Origin: Streptomyces radicis
GTDB lineage: Bacteria; Actinomycetota; Actinomycetes; Streptomycetales; Streptomycetaceae
Direction of reading: 5' to 3'
Assembly (NCBI RefSeq): GCF_003626575.1
Contig: NZ_RBDY01000015.1
Coordinates: forward strand, 94,586 to 158,585
DNA length: 64,000 bases
Position numbers and translations under genes: made by a program. How positions within the stretch are numbered: position 1 is the first letter of the stretch; the number at the start of each line of letters is the position of its first letter. This document shows, piece after piece, positions 8,646-16,578 of the stretch. The notes beneath the pieces are model-generated. The model did not search any database and was not told the origin of the DNA. It saw only the letters and a program-made list of their open reading frames with translations.

Positions 8646-8726
8646 ATGAGTGGAGAGGCCGGGATGTTGCTGACCTGCCGCCGCCACATCGACCTGGTGC
8701 GCACGGCGGGCGCCTTCTGTAGCTGA
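8646..8726 (+). CDS. Cysteine-type leader peptide of the first organosulfur operon
   Basis: 26 residues (or 20 from the ATG at 8664), ending CRRHIDLVRTAGAFCS. This is the pattern of short actinomycete leader peptides found before sulfur-metabolism genes: RRH(I/V)DL, a few residues, then a terminal Cys. Ribosome stalling at Cys codons when cysteine is scarce is thought to switch on downstream genes. It ends 93 bases before the permease ATG, and a GCCCGT/ACGGGC stem (8767-8772 with 8785-8790) lies in that gap. A near twin precedes the second organosulfur operon at 33530-33616. Confidence 0.8.
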   Translation: MSGEAGMLLTCRRHIDLVRTAGAFCS

Positions 8727-8818
8727 CCCGCGACGGCACGGAGCACCTCCGGCCGATCGCGGTGCCGCCCGTCCCCGGTCCGCCACGGGCCCAGGCCTGC
8801 GTCCCAGAAGGCTCCCCG

Positions 8819-9694
8819 ATGCCCGCACCACCCGCCCGTGCGCGGGAGAACGCCCCGCGCGCCTCCGTCCAACGCCCCACCGCGCCACGCCCGTCGACCG
8901 GCCCGACCCCGCGGAACGCCCGCCGCCTCGCGCGGGCCCTGCTGCCCTGGGTCGTTCCCGCCGCCCTGCTCGTCATCTGGCAGACCGGCTCGTCGAGCGG
9001 GCTGATCCCGCCCGCGACGCTGCCCGCCCTCAGCGATGTCATCGACGCGGGCACCTATCTCGCCGAGACCGGCGACCTCCAGCGGAACGTCCTGATCTCG
9101 CTGCGCCGCATCGCCATCGGCTTCGCGCTCGGCGCCACGGCGGGACTCCTGCTCGGCTTCGCCGTCGGGATGTCCGCCATCGCCGAGGGCCTGTTCGACC
9201 GCTCGCTCCAGATGGTCCGCACGATCCCGCACCTGGCGCTCGTTCCGCTGATGATCGCCTGGTTCGGCATCGGCGAGCTGCCGAAGGTCCTGCTCGTCGC
9301 CCTCGGCACGCTCTTCCCCGTCTACCTCAACACCGTCAACGGCATCCGCGGCGTCGACCCCAGGCTGATCGAGCTGGGCCGCTCCTACGGGCTCGGCCCC
9401 CTCGGCGTGATCCGCCGCGTCGTCGTCCCCGGCGCGCTGCCCTCCATCCTCACCGGCATCCGCTACGCCCTCGGCGTCGCCTGGCTGACCCTGGTGGTCG
9501 CCGAGACGATCGCGTCGAGGGACGGCATCGGCTTCCTCGCCCAGAACGCAAGGGAGCAGCTGAGGACCGACCAGATCGTCCTGGCGATCCTGCTCTACGC
9601 GCTCGCGGGCTTCCTCGCCGACCTGCTGGTGCGGCTCGTCGAGCGGTTCGCCCTGCCCTGGCACCCCCACTTCCGCAGGGGGGCCGCCACATGA
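8819..9694 (+). CDS. ssuC: Sulfonate-type ABC transporter permease
   Basis: 291 residues from the ATG at 8819, which has a weak AGAAGG site; an in-frame start at 8762 is less likely. Several membrane segments are visible (LLPWVVPAALLVIWQTG, IAIGFALGATAGLLLGFAVG, LALVPLMIAWFGIG). The ATPase-coupling EAA-like loop reads IELGRSYGLGPLGVIRRVVV. The sequence type is SsuC/TauC (sulfonate, nitrate, taurine group). The stop overlaps the ATPase gene start by four bases (ATGA), so the two are probably translationally coupled. Confidence 0.9.
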   Translation: MPAPPARARENAPRASVQRPTAPRPSTGPTPRNARRLARALLPWVVPAALLVIWQTGSSSGLIPPATLPALSDVIDAGTYLAETGDLQRNVLISLRRIAIGFALGATAGLLLGFAVGMSAIAEGLFDRSLQMVRTIPHLALVPLMIAWFGIGELPKVLLVALGTLFPVYLNTVNGIRGVDPRLIELGRSYGLGPLGVIRRVVVPGALPSILTGIRYALGVAWLTLVVAETIASRDGIGFLAQNAREQLRTDQIVLAILLYALAGFLADLLVRLVERFALPWHPHFRRGAAT

Positions 9695-10419
9695 GCGCCA
9701 CCGGCACGGCCGTGCGCCTGCGCGCGCTGGCCAAGACCTATGCCTCGCCCGTCCTGCGCGACCTCGACCTCGACGTCGCGCCCGGCGCCTTCGTGTCGCT
9801 CATCGGCGCGAGTGGCACGGGCAAGTCAACGCTGCTGCGCCTGGTCGCCGGGCTCGAGCGGCCGGACGGCGGGCGCATCGGCCTCACCCGCCCCGACGGG
9901 GGCACGCCCCGCGTCAGGCCCATGTTCCAGGAGGACAGGCTGCTGCCGTGGCTGCGCGTCGAGGCCAACGTCCGACTCGGCCTCGAACGCGAAGGCGCCG
10001 ACCACGTTCCGGCCCTGATCGACGCGGTCGGCCTCGCCGACCGCCACCGGGCGTGGCCCTCGGACCTCTCCGGCGGACAGCGCCAACGCGTCGCCCTCGC
10101 ACGGGCGTTGGCCCACCGGCCCGATCTGCTGCTGCTCGACGAGCCGTTCGGCGCCCTCGACGCCCTCACCCGGGTCAGGATGCAGGAGCTCCTCGAAGGG
10201 CTCTGGACGTCCAGCGGCGCCACCGTGCTGCTCGTCACCCACGACGTCGACGAGGCACTCGCCCTGTCCGACCGCGTCCTCGTGCTCGCCGAAGGCCGCA
10301 TCACCCGCGACCTCGCCGTCGACCTGCCGAGGCCGCGCCGCCGCGGCGACGCCAGGATCGCCGCCTGGCGCGGCGAACTCCTCGACGAACTCCTCGCCCA
10401 CGGCACCCCGCTCGGCTGA
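9691..10419 (+). CDS. ssuB: Sulfonate-type ABC transporter ATPase
   Basis: 242 residues. All ATPase motifs are present: Walker A GASGTGKSTLL, Q-loop MFQEDRLLPW, signature LSGGQRQRVALARAL, Walker B LLLLDEPFGALD and H-loop LLVTHDVDEA. The Q-loop and overall length match SsuB/TauB. It powers uptake with the permease encoded immediately upstream and the binding protein downstream. Confidence 0.93.
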   Translation: MSATGTAVRLRALAKTYASPVLRDLDLDVAPGAFVSLIGASGTGKSTLLRLVAGLERPDGGRIGLTRPDGGTPRVRPMFQEDRLLPWLRVEANVRLGLEREGADHVPALIDAVGLADRHRAWPSDLSGGQRQRVALARALAHRPDLLLLDEPFGALDALTRVRMQELLEGLWTSSGATVLLVTHDVDEALALSDRVLVLAEGRITRDLAVDLPRPRRRGDARIAAWRGELLDELLAHGTPLG

Positions 10420-10470
10420 ACGCCCCCGCCCCCGCCCCGCACACCGTCCCACCTCCCGAAAGGCACCCCC

Positions 10471-11574
10471 ATGCCCGGACCACCGACCACCCGCCCCGCC
10501 ACCGCCCTCACCGGGCCGACCCGCCGCGGCCTCATCGGCACCGGCCTCGCCGGGCTCACCGCCCTCGCGCTCGCCGCCTGCGGCCGGAGCTCGGGCGGCG
10601 ACATCGGCACCGACGACTCATCGGTCCCCGACGCGCTCCGCTACGCCGTCATCGGCGACGGCACGGTCGGCGTCCCCGCCGTGCTGCGCACCGCGCTCGG
10701 CGGCAACGACCTCGGCGAGGCGCTCGGCGGCGTCCCCGTCACCTGGCAGCCGGGATTCACCGCCTCGCTCCCGGTGATGGAGGCGTTGAAGGCGGGCGAG
10801 ATCGACTTCACCTTCGCCACCGCCACGGCCGTGATCTACGGCATCGGCGGCCAGGTCCCCCTGGTCCCGCTCGCCGCCTTCCCGCTGCCCGACAACTCCC
10901 TCGACATCCTCGTCCCGCCGGGATCGCCCATCACCGGCGCGGCCGACCTGCGCGGCAAGCGCGTGGCCGACCAGCAGGGCACCACCGGCACCTACAGCCT
11001 CATCAGATACCTGGAGAGCGCCGGGCTCACCATGGACGACATCGAGTACCAGAACCTCGCGGCGGCCGACGCCGAGGCCGCGTTCGCGGGCGGGTCCGTG
11101 GACGCGTGGGTCAGCTGGCAGCCGCAGATCGAGCTGGCCAAGCGGCGGCACGGCGCCACCGCGCTGCCAGGACTTCGCACCTACGACCACGCCTACTACG
11201 TCGCGAGCGAGGAGTTCGCCGACGCCCACCTCGACACCGCCGTGCGGACCGTGCGGGCCGTGCGCGACGCGCAGCGGTGGATCAACACCAGGACCGAGGA
11301 CGCCGTCGCGGCCTTCGCCGCCGACGGCGGCTTCGGCGACGACGAGCTCGCCCGCGAGTCCTACCGCGACCTCGTCGACGCCAGGCGGCTCTCGGAGTCC
11401 CTGGCCGATGAACGGATCGGCCCCGTCTCCGACGAGGCCGCGCGGAGCACCCAGGAAATGGCCGACAACTTCCACACGTTGGGCGTCTACCCCCAGCGGA
11501 TCGAGGCGGCCGAGTGGCTGACCGACAGCCGCTTCGACGCGGTCAGGGAGGCGGTCTCCGATGCCCTCGCCTGA
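10471..11574 (+). CDS. ssuA: Sulfonate ABC transporter substrate-binding lipoprotein
   Basis: 367 residues. The N-terminus carries a twin-arginine motif and a lipobox (TRRGLIGTGLAGLTALALAA, then Cys), so it should be anchored outside the membrane. The body is the SsuA/NMT1-like fold: KAGEIDFTFATATAVIYG, PPGSPITGAADLRGKRVADQ, GSVDAWVSWQPQIE. The ligand is probably an organosulfonate but cannot be read from sequence. The gene overlaps the next monooxygenase gene by 14 bases. Confidence 0.9.
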   Translation: MPGPPTTRPATALTGPTRRGLIGTGLAGLTALALAACGRSSGGDIGTDDSSVPDALRYAVIGDGTVGVPAVLRTALGGNDLGEALGGVPVTWQPGFTASLPVMEALKAGEIDFTFATATAVIYGIGGQVPLVPLAAFPLPDNSLDILVPPGSPITGAADLRGKRVADQQGTTGTYSLIRYLESAGLTMDDIEYQNLAAADAEAAFAGGSVDAWVSWQPQIELAKRRHGATALPGLRTYDHAYYVASEEFADAHLDTAVRTVRAVRDAQRWINTRTEDAVAAFAADGGFGDDELARESYRDLVDARRLSESLADERIGPVSDEAARSTQEMADNFHTLGVYPQRIEAAEWLTDSRFDAVREAVSDALA

Positions 11575-12931
11575 CCGTGACGACCAGCTCCACCTCGCCG
11601 CGTTCGTCACCGCGGGCCCGGGGCGCCCCGGCGGCTGGCGCCACCCCGCCTCGGTGTCCGACTGGCGGTCGGCCGCCTACTACCGGCGGATCGGGCGCAC
11701 CCTCGAACGGGCCCGTTTCGACCTGGTGTTCTTCGCCGACATCCTCGCCGTCCCCGACCGCTACGGCGGCAGCCCCGACCCGCAGCTGCGCCACGGCGCG
11801 CTCGGCTCGATGCGCCTCGACCCCACCCCGGTCCTCGGCGTGCTGGCCGGGGCGACCGAACACCTCGGCCTGGCCGCCACCGTGTCGACCACCTACGCCG
11901 AGCCCTACTCCGTGGCGCGCTCGTTCGCCACCCTCGACCACCTCTCCGGCGGGCGCGCCGCGTGGAACGTGGTCACCTCGTTCCAGGACGCCGAGGCGCG
12001 CAACTTCGGCCGCGAGACGCACATCGACCGCGCCAGCCGCTATCTGCGCGCGGAGGAGTTCGTGCGGGTCACCGCGGAGCTGTGGGACAGCTGGGACGAC
12101 GACGCGCTGGTGCTCGACCGCGACGCGCCCCTGTTCGCCGACCCCGCGCGGGTCCACCGCGTCGACCACCACGGCGCGTGGTTCGACGTCCAGGGCCCGC
12201 TCAACGTCGCCCGCCCGCCGCAGGGTTACCCCGTGCTGATCCAGGCGGGGGCCTCCCCGGCCGGGCGCGACTTCGCCAGCCGGTGGGCCGACGTCATCTT
12301 CTGTAGCCACGCCTCCCTCGAGTCCGCGCGGGACTTCTACGCCGACATCAAGGGCCGCGCGGCCGCCCATGGCCGCGACCCGCGCGAGATCAAGATCCTG
12401 CCCGCGATCACCCCGATCGTCGCCGACACCACCGAGGCGGCCCGCGCCAAGTCCGCCGAGCTCGCCGACCTGGTCGTCCCCGAGGCCGGGCTCTCCACCC
12501 TCTCCTACCACCTGGACATCGACCTCGCGCCCTTCCCGCACGACGAACGCCTCCCCGACGTCGACGTTCCCGGCGTCCAGGGCCACTACCAGGAGGTGCG
12601 CGAGCTGACCGAGAAGCACGGCATGACCCTGCGCCAGCTGGGGCGGCGGTACGGCGGCACGCACGAGGGCGACTTCGTCGGCACGCCGCGCGAGGTCGCC
12701 GACGGCCTCGAGGAGTGGTTCACCGGCGGCGCCTGCGACGGGTTCACCGTCACCGCCGTCTACCAGCCGGGCGCCTTCGACGAGTTCGGCGAGGGAGTGG
12801 TGCCCGAGCTCCAGCGGCGTGGGCTGTTCAGGACCGACTACGAGGGCACCACGCTGCGGGACCACCTCGGCCTGGCGCGGCCCACCGCGGGGGAGTGGCG
12901 CCGCCGCGCCGCGCGGGAGGACACGCCATGA
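11561..12931 (+). CDS. Flavin-dependent monooxygenase of the NtaA/SnaA/DszA family
   Basis: 456 residues; start inside the upstream gene with GGGAGG before it. A luciferase-like (LLM) reduced-flavin monooxygenase. Family-typical segments are TLERARFDLVFFADILAVPD, TPVLGVLAGATEHLGLAATV, SGGRAAWNVVTSFQD, ARNFG and GYPVLIQAGASPAGRDFA. This family includes DszA, which cleaves dibenzothiophene sulfone to a sulfinate, and other C-S and C-N cleaving enzymes. Next to a sulfonate transporter it probably oxidises the imported organosulfur compound. It needs FMNH2 from a flavin reductase, none of which is encoded in this operon. Confidence 0.88.
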   Translation: MPSPDRDDQLHLAAFVTAGPGRPGGWRHPASVSDWRSAAYYRRIGRTLERARFDLVFFADILAVPDRYGGSPDPQLRHGALGSMRLDPTPVLGVLAGATEHLGLAATVSTTYAEPYSVARSFATLDHLSGGRAAWNVVTSFQDAEARNFGRETHIDRASRYLRAEEFVRVTAELWDSWDDDALVLDRDAPLFADPARVHRVDHHGAWFDVQGPLNVARPPQGYPVLIQAGASPAGRDFASRWADVIFCSHASLESARDFYADIKGRAAAHGRDPREIKILPAITPIVADTTEAARAKSAELADLVVPEAGLSTLSYHLDIDLAPFPHDERLPDVDVPGVQGHYQEVRELTEKHGMTLRQLGRRYGGTHEGDFVGTPREVADGLEEWFTGGACDGFTVTAVYQPGAFDEFGEGVVPELQRRGLFRTDYEGTTLRDHLGLARPTAGEWRRRAAREDTP

Positions 12932-13359
12932 CCGCGCCGACCGAGGGGCGCTCGGCGGTGAGCGGCCGCCTGACCGGCACGAGCGGCCGCTACCTGCTGA
13001 GCGCGGGCACCAACCACCTGGTGTCCGACTCCCGTTCGGGACAGCCCGAGGCGATCACCGCGGGCGAGCTGTTCATGGCGGCCGTGGCCTCGTGCGCCCT
13101 GAGCAACATCGACCGCCACGGCACCGACCTCGGCGCTGACCTCACCGACGCCACCGTCAGGGCGGAGTCGCTGCGCGACGCGGAGGACGAGACGCGCTAC
13201 CGCGAGGTGCGGCTGACCGTGGACCTCCCACACGTCCCCGCGCCCACCGCGCGCGAGATCATCGCCCGCTTCACCGGTACGTGCCCGATCTACAACACGA
13301 TCAGACGCGGAGGCACGATCGCCCTCCACCTCGAACCCCCGCGCCTCGCCCACGACTGA
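12928..13359 (+). CDS. OsmC-family protein
   Basis: 143 residues; ATG overlaps the previous stop (ATGA) and GGAGG precedes it. The OsmC/Ohr fold is recognisable from ITAGELFMAAVASCALSNID and FTGTCPIYNTIRRGGTIALH, each with one of the two redox cysteines. OsmC proteins usually reduce organic peroxides with thiol help. As the last gene of an organosulfur operon it may handle a reactive intermediate from the monooxygenase step; that is inference. A short gap with no hairpin follows. Confidence 0.85.
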   Translation: MTAPTEGRSAVSGRLTGTSGRYLLSAGTNHLVSDSRSGQPEAITAGELFMAAVASCALSNIDRHGTDLGADLTDATVRAESLRDAEDETRYREVRLTVDLPHVPAPTAREIIARFTGTCPIYNTIRRGGTIALHLEPPRLAHD

Positions 13360-13523
13360 ACGCGCGCCCCCCCACCCCGCGCCGCACCCTGGTCGCCTGC
13401 CCCGCCGTGCCGATCGTCATCCGCGAAGCTGTGCCGCTCGCTATCCATACCTTGCATGTCTCTTGCAGCATATGGGACTCTGTGGCTCATTGAACTGCCG
13501 CGCGTCGACGGGACGGTACTGCG

Positions 13524-14750
13524 ATGCACATCGCTGAGGTGCGGGCCTATGTGCTCAAGCTCGCACACGACCAGGTCTACCTGGGGCGCCTCGACGACGG
13601 CAGCGAGCTGACCGAGGACCGCGGCTATGTGGTGCGGGCGCCCTGGCGCAGCCTGTACGCCTCCCGGTTCGAGACCCTGCTGGTCGCGATCACGGCCTCG
13701 GACGGGACCACGGGGTGGGGCGAGGCGCTGGCCCCCGTGGGGCCCGAGATCCCGGCCGAGATCGTCAGCCGCCTGCTGCGCCCCACCCTCATCGGCGCCC
13801 GCGTCGGCGGCGTGCGCCCCGCGTGGCACCGGCTGCGTGACCTGATGCGCGAACGTGGCCACCTGACGGGCCACCAGGCCGACGCGCTGGCCGCCGTCGA
13901 CATCGCGCTCTGGGACCTTCTTGGCAGGCAACGCGGCGTGCCCGTCGCCGAGTTGCTCGGCGGCGCCTTCCGCGGAACGGTCCCCGCCTATGTCTCGGGG
14001 CTGCCCGCGGACACCGACGAGGCCAGGGCCGCCCTGGCCGCCGACTGGGCCGCGCGGGGCGTCACCCTGATCAAGCTCCACCTGGGCAGGGGAGTGCGCG
14101 AGGACCTGGCCACGGTGGACGCCGTGCTCGCGGCCGACGAGCGGCTGCGGGTGGCCGTGGACGCGCACTGGGCCTATGGCGTCTCGGACGCCGCCCGCCT
14201 GGGGACCGCGCTGCAACGGCGCGAGCGCGTCGCGTTCCTCGAGGCGCCCCTGGCCCCCGAGGACGTGGAGGGCCACCGCGAGCTGCAACGGAGGCTCGAC
14301 CTGCCCGTCGCCATCGGCGAAACCCTGCGCAACGCCTACGAGTTCCGCCACTGGCTCGACCGCAGGGCGCTCCGCGTCGCCCAGCCCGACGTGGCGCGCA
14401 CCGGGCTCACCGAGGCCCTGTCGATCGCCGAGCTTGCCGCGGCCCACCACGTGCCCGTCGCCCCGCACCACTCGGTCGGCCTCGGGGTGGCCACCGCCGC
14501 AGGGCTCCACCTGGCCGCCGCGCTGCCCGACATGCCGTACTTCGAGTACCAGCCGACCACCTGGGAGGCGGCGAGCCGGGTGCTGCGCGCCCCGCTGGTC
14601 GGCACCCCGGGCACCGGGCTGCCCCTGCCCGAAGGCCCGGGGCTCGGGGTCGACATCGACGAGGACTTCGTCATCCGTCACGCCACCGTCCACCCCTCGG
14701 CCCACCGCTCGGCCCACCACCCTTCCGCCGATCCCTCGGAGAACCGATGA
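13524..14750 (+). CDS. Enolase-superfamily (mandelate racemase/muconate lactonizing) enzyme
   Basis: 408 residues. The N-terminal capping domain leads into a TIM-like barrel. Metal ligands are visible in AVDAHWAYG (Asp), FLEAPLAPEDVEG (Glu) and VAIGETLRNAYE (Glu). A Lys acid/base lies in TLIKLHLGRG and a His in VAPHHSVGLG. The family covers sugar-acid dehydratases, racemases and cycloisomerases. With the DapA-type and SDR genes that follow at 4-base overlaps it probably handles a sugar acid or uronate-derived lactone. The last 25 residues are a His/Pro/Ser tail. The upstream gap (13360-13523) includes an AT-richer patch that probably holds the promoter. Confidence 0.87.
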   Translation: MHIAEVRAYVLKLAHDQVYLGRLDDGSELTEDRGYVVRAPWRSLYASRFETLLVAITASDGTTGWGEALAPVGPEIPAEIVSRLLRPTLIGARVGGVRPAWHRLRDLMRERGHLTGHQADALAAVDIALWDLLGRQRGVPVAELLGGAFRGTVPAYVSGLPADTDEARAALAADWAARGVTLIKLHLGRGVREDLATVDAVLAADERLRVAVDAHWAYGVSDAARLGTALQRRERVAFLEAPLAPEDVEGHRELQRRLDLPVAIGETLRNAYEFRHWLDRRALRVAQPDVARTGLTEALSIAELAAAHHVPVAPHHSVGLGVATAAGLHLAAALPDMPYFEYQPTTWEAASRVLRAPLVGTPGTGLPLPEGPGLGVDIDEDFVIRHATVHPSAHRSAHHPSADPSENR

Positions 14751-15673
14751 GCAATGTCGTCCGCGGACTCGTGCCGGTCCTCGCCACCCCGTTCCAGCCC
14801 GATGGAGCCCTCGACCTGCCCTCCCTGCGCACCCTCACCGAGTTCCAGCTCGACGCGGGAGCCGAGGGCGTCGCCGTGTTCGGCATGGCGAGCGAGGGCT
14901 TCGCCCTGACGGCCGACGACCGGGAGGCCATCCTCCGCGAGGTCACCGCCGTGGTCGCGGGCGCCGTCCCCGTGGTGGCGGGCGTCGGCGCGACCAGCCT
15001 GGCCACCGCGCTCGAGCAGGCCGGGCAGGCGCTGACCTGCGGAGCGAACGCCCTGATGGTGCTGCCCCCGTTCCTCGCCAAGCCGTCCCCCGGGCAACTC
15101 GTGGAATTCTACGGAACGTTGGGTGAGGCCACCGGTGGCTCGCTGATGGTCCAGGACGCGGCGGCCACCACGGGGGTGCCGATGCCCGTGCCGCTGCTCG
15201 CCGAGCTCGGCGGGCTTGCGGGCGTCGACTCGGTGAAGATCGAGTCCCCGCCCACGCCGACCAAGTGCGCGGCCATGGTCGCCGCGGCGCCCGGCGGCTT
15301 CGACGTGCTGGGCGGGCAGAACGCCCTGTTCGTGCTCGACGAGCTGGCCGCGGGCAGCGTCGGCACCATGCCCGCCTGCGAGTTCACCGACCTGCTGCGC
15401 GTGGTGCTCGACGACGCCGCGGCGGGCCGCGACGAGCGGGCACAGGCCGGGTTCGAGCGCCTGCTGCCGCTGATCCGCCACGGCATGCAGCCGGGCCTCG
15501 CGTGGGCCGTGCACAAGGAGGTGCTGGTGGAGCGCGGCCTGATCTCCTCGGCCACGGTGCGGCTGCCCGCCGCGGCGCTGCCGCCTGCCGCGGCCGCGGG
15601 GCTGCGGCGGATCCTCGCCCGCCTGGCACTGCCCCCGGTGGGCGCCAGGCAGCTGGCGGGCGGCGGGGCGTGA
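14747..15673 (+). CDS. DapA-family (dihydrodipicolinate synthase-like) aldolase/dehydratase
   Basis: 308 residues. The barrel starts VRGLVPVLATPFQPDGALDL and has the Schiff-base lysine in GVDSVKIESPPTPTK. The usual Tyr-Asn-x-Pro segment is missing: the matching place reads LMVQDAAATTGVPMP. It is therefore unlikely to be a true lysine-pathway DapA and more likely acts on a 2-keto sugar acid. ATGA overlap with the upstream gene and GTGA overlap with the SDR gene point to one operon. Confidence 0.85.
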   Translation: MSNVVRGLVPVLATPFQPDGALDLPSLRTLTEFQLDAGAEGVAVFGMASEGFALTADDREAILREVTAVVAGAVPVVAGVGATSLATALEQAGQALTCGANALMVLPPFLAKPSPGQLVEFYGTLGEATGGSLMVQDAAATTGVPMPVPLLAELGGLAGVDSVKIESPPTPTKCAAMVAAAPGGFDVLGGQNALFVLDELAAGSVGTMPACEFTDLLRVVLDDAAAGRDERAQAGFERLLPLIRHGMQPGLAWAVHKEVLVERGLISSATVRLPAAALPPAAAAGLRRILARLALPPVGARQLAGGGA

Positions 15674-16470
15674 GCCCGGCCGGGCGCGGCGCGTTGGTCG
15701 TCGGCGCGACCTCCCCGATCGGCCTGGCGATCGCCCGCGCGCTCGCCGATGACGGCGTCGCGGTCGCCGGGTGCGGGCTCGAACCGGGCCCGCGCGAGGA
15801 GCTCGCGGACTCCTTCACGCACTCCTTCGCCTACTACACAGCGGCCGACTGTGCGCGCCCCGAGGGCGCCGAGGCGGCGGTGGCGGCCGCCGTCGGCGCG
15901 CTGGGGCGGCTCGACGTCCTCGTCCTGGCCGCCGCCGCGATGCCGGTGGCCCGCGCGGGGGACACGACCGAACGGCAGTGGCGGCTCGCCCAGGAGGCCA
16001 CCCTTGACACCGCCTTCTACCCGGTCAGGGCCGCCCTGCCCCATCTCGGCCCGGGATCCGCGATCACCGCCGTCACCTCGGTCAACGCCTTCCTCGCCGC
16101 GCCCGGGCTCCCCGGGTACGCGGCGGCCAAGGCGGGAGTCGAGGGCCTGGTGCGGCAGTTGGCGCTCGACTACGGGCCCGCGGGGATCCGGGTGAACGCG
16201 GTGGCCCCCGGCATGATCGGCGACGGGGCGGGCGGCCCCGCGCTGCCCCGGGTGACCGAGGGCTACCCGCTGGGCAGGATCGGCCGCCCTGAGGAGGTCG
16301 CCGCGGCGGTCGCCTTCCTCTCCTCGCCCGCCGCGTCGTTCATCACCGGGACCGTGCTCCCCGTGGACGGCGGACTCTCCATCTCATCCCCCGCGGCCTG
16401 GCTGCGCCCCGACCTGCGGGCGAGGTTCCTGTTGGAGCCAGGGTCCCCGCCGGGGGCCACGAGCGAGTGA
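15670..16470 (+). CDS. Short-chain dehydrogenase/reductase
   Basis: 266 residues from a GTG that overlaps the previous stop. Cofactor-binding ALVVGATSPIGLAIARALA is close to TGxxxGxG but carries Ser-Pro-Ile in place of the usual residues. The NNAG-type motif is LVLAAAAMP. The active site reads AVTSVNAFLA, then PGYAAAKAGVEGLV (Tyr-x-x-x-Lys), and the end is VLPVDGGLSI. It probably oxidises or reduces an intermediate of the sugar-acid pathway encoded upstream. Confidence 0.88.
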   Translation: MSPAGRGALVVGATSPIGLAIARALADDGVAVAGCGLEPGPREELADSFTHSFAYYTAADCARPEGAEAAVAAAVGALGRLDVLVLAAAAMPVARAGDTTERQWRLAQEATLDTAFYPVRAALPHLGPGSAITAVTSVNAFLAAPGLPGYAAAKAGVEGLVRQLALDYGPAGIRVNAVAPGMIGDGAGGPALPRVTEGYPLGRIGRPEEVAAAVAFLSSPAASFITGTVLPVDGGLSISSPAAWLRPDLRARFLLEPGSPPGATSE

Positions 16471-16473
16471 GCG

Positions 16474-16504
16474 CGCCGCCCGGACAACGCCCCTCCGGGC
16501 GGCG
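16474..16504. terminator. Hairpin terminator between convergent operons
   Basis: A perfect 10-bp stem (16474-16483 with 16495-16504) with an 11-base loop, directly after the SDR stop codon. Confidence 0.7.
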
Positions 16505-16578
16505 TGGCCCCCGGGCGGAGTCCGGGCCCGGGAGGTGCCACGCCGCAGACCGGTCCCCGAAAGCCGCCCGGGCAGGGC

